A DNA stretch of 40,114 nucleotides. Origin: Mnemiopsis leidyi. Taxonomy: Eukaryota; Ctenophora; Tentaculata; Lobata; Bolinopsidae. Both the position numbers and the translations under genes were made by a program. Below the pieces are notes generated by a model. It saw only the letters and a program-made list of their open reading frames with translations. It searched no databases and had not been told where the DNA came from. Shown here piece after piece: positions 1 through 40,114 of this stretch. Within the stretch, counting starts at the first letter, position 1; each line of letters starts with the position of its first letter. The DNA lies in the NCBI GenBank assembly GCA_000226015.1, contig JH153256.1, positions 1,703 to 41,816 of the forward strand, given 5' to 3'.

Positions 1-12
1 CCCCCTAAGTGA

Positions 13-20
13 TGACGTCA
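13..20. promoter_or_regulatory. CRE-like palindrome
   Basis: The perfect palindrome TGACGTCA (consensus cAMP-response element) lies about 380 bp upstream of the RPB11 start. An 8-mer of this kind can occur by chance; its position upstream of a housekeeping gene is the only support. Confidence 0.2.
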
Positions 21-64
21 TATGTGAACGACCCCTAATAGATCTTTTAACAGGGACCCTCCTC

Positions 65-157
65 ATTCAACCCTCAATCAGGGTCTCCTGGTCATCCAGA
101 TGAGTCAACCAAAGAAGATTGCATAGGCAAATGCCCTAAGCGCAATCCTCTAGGATT
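65..157 (+). repeat. Dispersed repeat, copy 1
   Basis: About 93 bp that reappears, inverted and diverged, at 15484-15575. The shared core includes TTGCATAGGCAAATGCCC followed by T/A-AGCGCA and CTCTAGGA, and an AACCCTCAATCA block at the other end. Coding potential is not evident. It is probably a short interspersed or MITE-like element, of unknown family. Confidence 0.6.
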
Positions 158-390
158 GGTGAATCTGGGAATGGACTGAAATTGAACAAAAAAGCTTATC
201 TGTGTAAACAATAATTAAATTTAATAAATGTTCACTGTGGTACATTATTAACCATAGCTTTTTTCGTTAGAGTTTCTAGAGAACTGTTTCTAATCACTGC
301 TGTTTGAAATTTGATGAAAGAAGTAAAATGTGTAAAAGCAAATAAACTTTGTGTAATCTTTTATTTCAAAATTGATACAACTCACCCATT

Positions 391-402
391 TAGGTTAGAA
401 AA
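391..402 (+). promoter_or_regulatory. Candidate 3' splice site just upstream of RPB11 ATG
   Basis: The sequence reads CACCCATTTAG then GTTAGAAAA and the ATG. A pyrimidine-rich stretch ending in AG only 9 nt before the start codon would fit a 5'-UTR intron or a spliced-leader trans-splice acceptor. Transcript data would decide. Confidence 0.35.
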
Positions 403-765
403 ATGACATCAAACTGCCCAGACTCCTTTGAACATTTTCTTTTACATGGTGACGAGAAAAAAATCACTATAATACCAGACACAAAGGTTCCTAATGCTGC
501 CTCCTTTTTAATCAACAAAGAAGATCACACTCTTGGTAATCTGATTAGGGAACAACTTTTGCATGAGCCTCATGTTATTTTCTCTGGATACAAAGTCCCT
601 CATCCTCTTGTAGCAGAAGTATTAGTAAGGGTTCAGACAGATGGTGAAATAACTCCACAGGAGGCTTTCTCATCAGCTCTTACTGACCTTGTATCAGAAG
701 TTTGCTTGCTAGAAGAAAGATATAAAGCAGCCCTCAGGGACAAGCGTGACCAACTAAATAACTGA
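403..765 (+). CDS. POLR2J: DNA-directed RNA polymerase II subunit RPB11
   Basis: Encodes 120 residues, close to the 117 of human POLR2J. RPB11 pairs with RPB3 as the eukaryotic counterpart of the bacterial alpha dimer and is needed for RNA polymerase II assembly in the nucleus. Diagnostic stretches are visible: KKITI (20-24) and DTKVPNA, the highly conserved NKEDHTLGN (about 39-47), [10 protein letters not shown] (about 61-70), and the C-terminal helix with [11 protein letters not shown] and [10 protein letters not shown]. The start is the first ATG, and the acidic N-terminus PDSFEHFLL aligns with the animal PAFESFLL. The frame is a single exon, whereas vertebrate POLR2J is split. The family match is clear. 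Whether this is the ancestral locus or an intronless retrocopy cannot be told from one window, but the intact frame and full conservation argue for function. It lies about 600 bp upstream of, and on the same strand as, the kinase gene. Confidence 0.97.
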   Translation: MTSNCPDSFEHFLLHGDEKKITIIPDTKVPNAASFLINKEDHTLGNLIREQLLHEPHVIFSGYKVPHPLVAEVLVRVQTDGEITPQEAFSSALTDLVSEVCLLEERYKAALRDKRDQLNN

Positions 766-1360
766 ATTTCATATGATTATGACTACCGTTTTCTGATAAC
801 TTGTCTTTGTCAAGTCCGTACAGTATAAGGTAGTTGATTTTATATTTATAAGATTGCGCAAATTTAGTTTTTATTAAAATATGCTATCCCATAAATATGA
901 TGCGAGCACATAAAATGCTTTATGACTGATAAGAGATTTAATAATTTTAATACCTCTGCAGTGACTAAGGTTTTTATGAATGGTTTGTATGTCATACTAT
1001 TTTCAACTTCTTGGGAACCAGTAAAATTTGTTTGCAATACCTATAAAATGATTGTTTGACATTTTTGATATTTCTGAATGTTCACTGCACCACAAAAATT
1101 TGTAAAACCTCATGATTACAGCTTGAGCTTTGAAGTTTTAAAGAGAGAAACAGACTTTTATAAACTGATTGATGATTCAGTTCAGTGCTTGTCTCTTTAA
1201 ATTTGAAGATAATACAGAAATATTTATCATTGTTACTTCAATCTATTATCTAAGTTGTAATTCTGTTTGTACTTGGTTCAATTTTTATTTACCTATAGGT
1301 AGGGTGATAACTTAAATTGCTTTAACCATTAAATCATGATATAACTTCTCAACAATAGTT
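766..1360 (+). other. Intergenic: RPB11 3' flank and kinase gene upstream region
   Basis: AT-rich with no open frame of note. ATTAAA at 873-878 is a candidate poly(A) signal for RPB11. The promoter of the kinase gene should lie here or in an unseen 5'-UTR exon, because AACAATAG just before the ATG at 1361 could be a 3' splice site. Confidence 0.4.
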
Positions 1361-36213
<34,853 letters not shown>

Positions 36214-37600
36214 GTGTTGTTCTTACTGAACAACTTTGTTCTGATCGGCAGCTCAGTGCTTTATTGCGCTCTGTTTTGAACAATTATTTCATTTGTCTGT
36301 ACTGAAGATCTGTAAGTATTGAAATGCCATCATTTTGTGCAGATCAACTTTAGTGCTAGGATTTTGTGTAAAATTGTAGTTTTATCTCGTTTTGAACAGC
36401 CATACTTTAACGTATTCATTAAACTTGATATTGACAAACTAAGTGTAAAAACACTGTCCCAAATTTAACGCCTCCGGCAGCGCTTTAAACGGTAAAATGT
36501 GGACCGCAACGTGGCGAATTTTATGTTTTGTACCCAGGTTTAATATAGGGTTCAATAGTTGGACCTTTTTGTGATTAATGAAGTAATGATGAGTTTGTGG
36601 GTTTGAAATATATAAACAATTTAGAATTATTGGTAGAATCTGAATTTTTGCTTTATAAAAGATACACGTTAAACATGAAATTGAATAAAACGTCACTCAA
36701 ATTAAGAATTTTACTCTTGATTTAATGAGTACCTGATTTGAATAGTAATGGTGTACACTGTAACAGTATATTTATGCCAATAGTTGTTGTTTAAATGATG
36801 ATAGAATGAATATAAAAGGTTAGTTGTTGAGTGGTTTGACTTACGAAATTGGCTCTAATAAACCTTGTGAATTTTTAAAAGGTCAATACCCTCAATTTTT
36901 CTGATTTGCTATACGATAAATGGCTGTCTTGTTATCGCCAATTGAATGAATAGGAATGTTGTTTATTGACTACTGGTCAATACATCGGATGTTAACAAAA
37001 TGTTATCACGTTTTGAATAGTGACTAAGTGATTCGTAGTGTTTGCTTGGAGCTTAGGGAAATGAGAACGATAGATTTCCAATAAACAACTCAGTCTCCAA
37101 TTGTATGAAAGGCATGGTAATTTTGCCAAAAAGCAATAATGTGGTATGGATTTGATTCTCAATTAAGTTGAAATGCCATTTTCACCATAGTTATCTGCTT
37201 TTTACCTTCAATGATCATTTTAAAAATCAGTAATCAATCGTAATACAATGACTTTTTTGTGATGTAATAACTTTTTTGTTAACACCCAACCGTATTATGT
37301 TTGATCTGATTAATTTTCAGAGCATGAGTCGATTAATAGAGTATGTTCTTTTCATTGCACCAGTTTTATTACAGTTACAAAGTACAATTATTTACATTTG
37401 ATTACACAGTAGAATATATCATTCCATTTCCAGTCACAATTTTATTTTCAGTGCGGGACAAATTCATAGGAATGTTTTCGTCAGTGTCACGTTGCACGTG
37501 AAATGGTTATTTCATTGTCAGTTCACATAATAGATAAGATCGGGTACGTCATAGCCATTCGTCGTCAGGAAAAAATGTCGTTGCCGAAAGTAAAAAACAT
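36214..37600 (+). other. 3' flank of the kinase gene
   Basis: AT-rich, with no supported genes. Candidate poly(A) signals are ATTAAA (36418-36423) and AATAAA (36684-36689). Short frames are chance. Confidence 0.5.
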
Positions 37601-37752
37601 CAAATCACATTAAGTCGGTACGTAGTACGTGATGGTTATGGCGCCCTTGAGACCAGCAAATTTATTTGATTGAAGTTGGATATGAATCAGGGGATGGCAG
37701 CCAAAAAAATGATGCAACTTTGATTTTAAAATCCCCATGGTGCGGAAAAACG

Positions 37753-37795
37753 TGCAACAGAGACATTGGCTAGGCCGGCCAATGTCTCCGTTGCA
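37753..37795. repeat. 43-bp near-perfect palindrome
   Basis: Arms TGCAACAGAGACATTGGC (37753-37770) and GCCAATGTCTCCGTTGCA (37778-37795) pair at 17 of 18 positions around a 7-nt loop. It stands at the edge of the duplicated block that starts about 37797. Confidence 0.9.
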
Positions 37796-37796
37796 A

Positions 37797-37985
37797 TGGA
37801 CGGCTGCCAACTTCTCTTATATGGAGTTTTGGAGAAACATGATTTGTATTTTTGATGTCGATTTATATTTTAAAATTTCAGCTGCAGAAGACAGATTTTG
37901 CTTTTCAACTATTAACCCCTACACCCCGAGCATAAACTTTCAAATTTACCCCCTAAATCCTGTAGGTTGATAACCTATTGTCGCG
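37797..37985 (+). repeat. Diverged direct repeat, copy A
   Basis: Shares GACGGCTGCCAACT, ATGGAGTTTTGGAGAAACA, AAAATTTCAGCTGCAGAAGA, AATAAACTTT/ATAAACTTTCAAAT and TTATTGTCGCGGC-like blocks with 38586-38945. This copy lacks the two inserts seen in copy B. Confidence 0.85.
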
Positions 37986-38279
37986 GCCATCACGCCACAC
38001 GCATTATCTCAATCTGGCCTGGCGAAGAAATTCTAGACGAGCATCGCCCGTTAACAGTTAACCTAAATCAACTTCTCAATTCTATTGGTCCAAAATTACC
38101 GGGCGATGCGCGGCTCTCTCTACGTTTCCCTCCGATCATGGATCAACAATAAGCCTGAGGTCCCCAGGCAATATAGTCCAAATAAGAAATTCTGAACGGT
38201 TTTTGTCTCAATGCATTTATTTGGTTTTCGAGATATATCGCGCGAAGCCGAGGTCCCGATGGGGCAGCGCAAGCCACAG

Positions 38280-38345
38280 ATTGTCGACGTTGCCTGACCT
38301 GCTGCCGCGAAGCGGCAGCCCCCGCCCGCGCCACAACGCAAGGCA
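38280..38345. mobile_element. GC-rich palindromic mini-insert, copy 1
   Basis: A 66-bp segment flanked by 9-bp direct repeats AAGCCACAG (38271-38279 and 38346-38354). It holds TTGCCTGACC, the hairpin CTGCCGCGAAGCGGCAG and CAACGCAAGGCA. The same sequence is inverted at 38803-38859. Confidence 0.65.
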
Positions 38346-38429
38346 AAGCCACAGCTCAACAGCTGGCTTGAAAATGGGCCGCAAGGCTAGGCCGAGTCGG
38401 GTAACACCTCGACAAACATCTAACCAGAG

Positions 38430-38525
38430 CCCTTTTGCGCGCGTCGCGCGCGCCACCAGAGGTGGCTGGAAAATTTTAGCTGCGTACAGCGTAGCAGCCA
38501 CGCGCGTAGCGTGCTTAAGCACCTG
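38430..38525. repeat. Cluster of short GC-rich hairpins
   Basis: Includes GCGCGCGTCGCGCGCGCC, GCCACCAGAGGTGGC, GCTGCGTACAGCGTAGCAGC and the perfect palindrome GTGCTTAAGCAC. CpG density here is far above that of the rest of the window. Confidence 0.7.
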
Positions 38526-38664
38526 GTTAGGTGAAGGATGAAGTGTTGACGAAAATACATTTGTCTACCGTTCTAACGACACGACGGACGGCTGCCAACT
38601 CATCTTGATATGGAGTTTTGGAGAAACACGATTTGTATTGATGTATTTGATGTCGATTAATATT

Positions 38665-38739
38665 GACGAGATTATATCCGTCTAACGTTCTAACGAAACG
38701 TTCAGCTTTAGCTGCGTGAGTCGGGTATCACCGCGACAA
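38665..38739. mobile_element. 75-bp insert between 10-bp direct repeats
   Basis: GATTAATATT occurs at 38655-38664 and again at 38740-38749. The segment between is missing from the related copy at 37797-37985. It contains CGTCTAACGTTCTAACG and GAGTCGGGTATCACCGCGAC, words found again nearby. Confidence 0.6.
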
Positions 38740-38802
38740 GATTAATATTTTAAAATTTCAGCTGCAGAAGACAAATTAATAATTTCATTTTCAACTATTA
38801 AC

Positions 38803-38859
38803 TTGCCTTGCGTTGCGCGGGGGCTGCCGCTTCGCGGCAGCAGGTCAGGCAATGTCTGA
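38803..38859. mobile_element. GC-rich palindromic mini-insert, copy 2
   Basis: A 57-bp segment flanked by 11-bp direct repeats CAACTATTAAC (38792-38802 and 38860-38870) and absent from copy A of the surrounding repeat. Its sequence is the inverse of 38287-38345, with the internal hairpin CTGCCGCTTCGCGGCAG and outer TTGCCT...AGGCAA ends. Confidence 0.7.
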
Positions 38860-39002
38860 CAACTATTAACCCCATGCACTTCCGAGAATAAACTTTCAAA
38901 TATACCCGGCCCTAAATCTTGTAGGTCATTAACTTATTGTCGCGGCTTTCAGCTGTGAGAGTCGGGTATTTGTAGGCTTACAACCTACCGTCATCAGTCA
39001 TC

Positions 39003-39061
39003 GCTTCGCGCGCGTCACACCTGCTCCTCGAGCGAAGCGTAATGACGATTCAAAGAATCGT
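39003..39061. repeat. Second hairpin cluster
   Basis: CGCTTCG pairs with CGAAGCG across about 25 nt, and ACGATTCAAAGAATCGT is a perfect 7-bp stem with a 3-nt loop. Confidence 0.7.
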
Positions 39062-39129
39062 GGACACGCATCGCCCGTTAAGTCGGGTATATGGGTATCA
39101 CCGCGACAAGATGAAGTGTGGATCTCTTG

Positions 39130-39936
39130 AAAAGTCCAGCATACTCACATGTTCAAAGCAATCCAATTTATTACTTAATTTGCTTGATTCCTTGTGTCCT
39201 CCTCAGTGAAGGTGCAAGTGGTGAGCATGCGAACAGCTGTTTGCTCTTTTTCTCCGCACAAGCACAAGCATAATCAATAATGGAGACCCCCATCTTGCTC
39301 TATTAAATGTAAACAGAAAAGAGTTCAAAAAATTATTTTTGTTGAATAGACTTATAACAAGGACTTCCGTTTCCCGCTTTGTGCCATGTGGTAGGGGTCA
39401 AAGGGACCTTTGGGATGTGCGGCCAACCCTCTGATTGCTGCTGGTGCTTTAGGTTTTCTAGCTGAGGAAATCAAGTTAACCCATCCATCAATTTTTTGTT
39501 ATAATGACAGCTGGCGGGTCTTTTCAGACAGTTCAAATAATTCTTCAATGGATATACCATCCTTGAGCATGGGCAAGTCACTAAACAGGATGCTTCTGGC
39601 ACGGGAGCCATTTTTATGAACAGGATGCTTCTGGCACGGGATACTTGTTACTGGCACATTTACTTGTTACTGTCTTAGTTTGATGTCTGCTCCGGTTCCC
39701 CGATCACTCAGATCACCTTGGGTGGGCGGTGGAGGTACAACAGGGTGGGAGAAAATGAACAATGTTCCCAGCCCTCAGCAGCCTCTGCTTTTAGCAAGGG
39801 CGGGAGAATTATATTTTTTAGACTAAATGGTGGTGTAGACAGGAGAAGATTCGTGGCAAGAGTTGACGGACGACTGTACAGCAACGTGGCAAGTGCTCCG
39901 ACTGCATCGCAGCGGACGAGGTGATAAAAATCAGGT
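39130..39936 (+). other. No recognised gene
   Basis: Short open frames (69 codons or fewer) with no motif. CAGGATGCTTCTGGCACGGGA is duplicated at about 39585-39640. It could be the 5' region of the element whose frame opens at 39937. Confidence 0.4.
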
Positions 39937-40114
39937 ATGATTTTTCATCTCAAAAAAGAACATTGTAACCACTGTCAGAGGAATATAGGACTCGGTCACC
40001 CCCACTTTGAATGTCTTGGCTGCAATAGCATTCTCCATGCCAAATGCTTTAAACCGTCTGATGCTGTAGTAATTAATGATGACTTTTACTGTAAAAATTG
40101 TAAGAATTCAGTAT
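39937..40114 (+). CDS. PHD-type zinc-finger protein, partial (runs off window)
   Basis: An open frame from ATG at 39937 to the last base, at least 59 residues. It shows C10-x2-C13, C26-x2-C29, H34-x2-C37 and C52-x2-C55: the C4HC3 spacing of a PHD finger. Key stretches are CNHCQRNIGLGH, CLGCNSILHAKCF and DDFYCKNC. PHD-like fingers bind histone tails in chromatin proteins, but they also open the coding regions of many LINE retrotransposons in invertebrates. The nearby repeat-rich DNA and a LINE tail elsewhere in the window favour the second reading. The start is uncertain because CAG|GT just upstream could be a splice acceptor. Confidence 0.6.
   Translation, partial: MIFHLKKEHCNHCQRNIGLGHPHFECLGCNSILHAKCFKPSDAVVINDDFYCKNCKNSV

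Larger units (their letters stand above)
38586..38945 (+). repeat. Diverged direct repeat, copy B, with inserts
   Basis: Second copy of 37797-37985. Relative to copy A it carries two extra segments, 38665-38739 and 38803-38859, each bounded by direct repeats of 10-11 bp. Confidence 0.85.

Noticed and set aside
38120-38541. Arg/Ala-rich frames on both strands
   Set aside because: They arise from the GC-rich palindromic inserts and have no domain or codon pattern of a gene.

Overview
The window looks like nuclear DNA from an early-branching animal, most likely a cnidarian (perhaps a medusozoan). This is inferred from gene content and style, not proven: AT-rich DNA, GT-AG introns up to 15.8 kb, intronless orphan rhodopsin-class receptors, a secreted discoidin-like plus sushi protein, and LINE remnants. 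There are no bacterial operons, Shine-Dalgarno sites or CRISPR arrays.

Layout. At 403-765 (+) is a single-exon gene for RNA polymerase II subunit RPB11 (POLR2J). From 1361 to 36213 (+) runs one large gene for a BRSK/SAD-type serine/threonine kinase. I could assemble it from start to stop as 18 exons whose phases all agree: 2076 nt, about 691 residues, comprising the kinase domain, a UBA-like segment, a Ser/Arg-rich linker with a seven-residue tandem repeat, and a KA1-like C-terminal region.

The three largest introns of the kinase gene each hold genes on the opposite strand. Intron 7 (6514-22326) holds an intronless putative seven-transmembrane protein of unknown family (9563-10810). It also holds a decayed LINE 3' end, a foldback element and many tandem repeats. 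Intron 13 (24511-28181) holds a four-exon gene for a secreted F5/8C-like plus sushi protein (25605-26965), broken by an 8-nt tandem duplication. Intron 16 (28869-35686) holds two tandem paralogous rhodopsin-class GPCR genes (29714-30946 and 31864-32970).

Downstream of the kinase gene, 36214-37600 shows nothing coding. From about 37600 to 39130 lies a repeat block in which short GC-rich palindromic inserts sit between 9-11 bp direct repeats, which suggests small mobile elements. The window ends inside an open frame with a PHD-type Cys/His pattern (39937-40114), possibly the start of a LINE protein.

The nested receptors and the host kinase show no evident pathway link. BRSK kinases act downstream of LKB1 in neuronal polarity and cell cycle, and RPB11 is a housekeeping subunit. 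The arrangement is best read as small genes living in a large host gene. The main novelty candidates are the palindromic mini-inserts, the foldback element, the orphan 7TM protein and the opposite-strand nesting.
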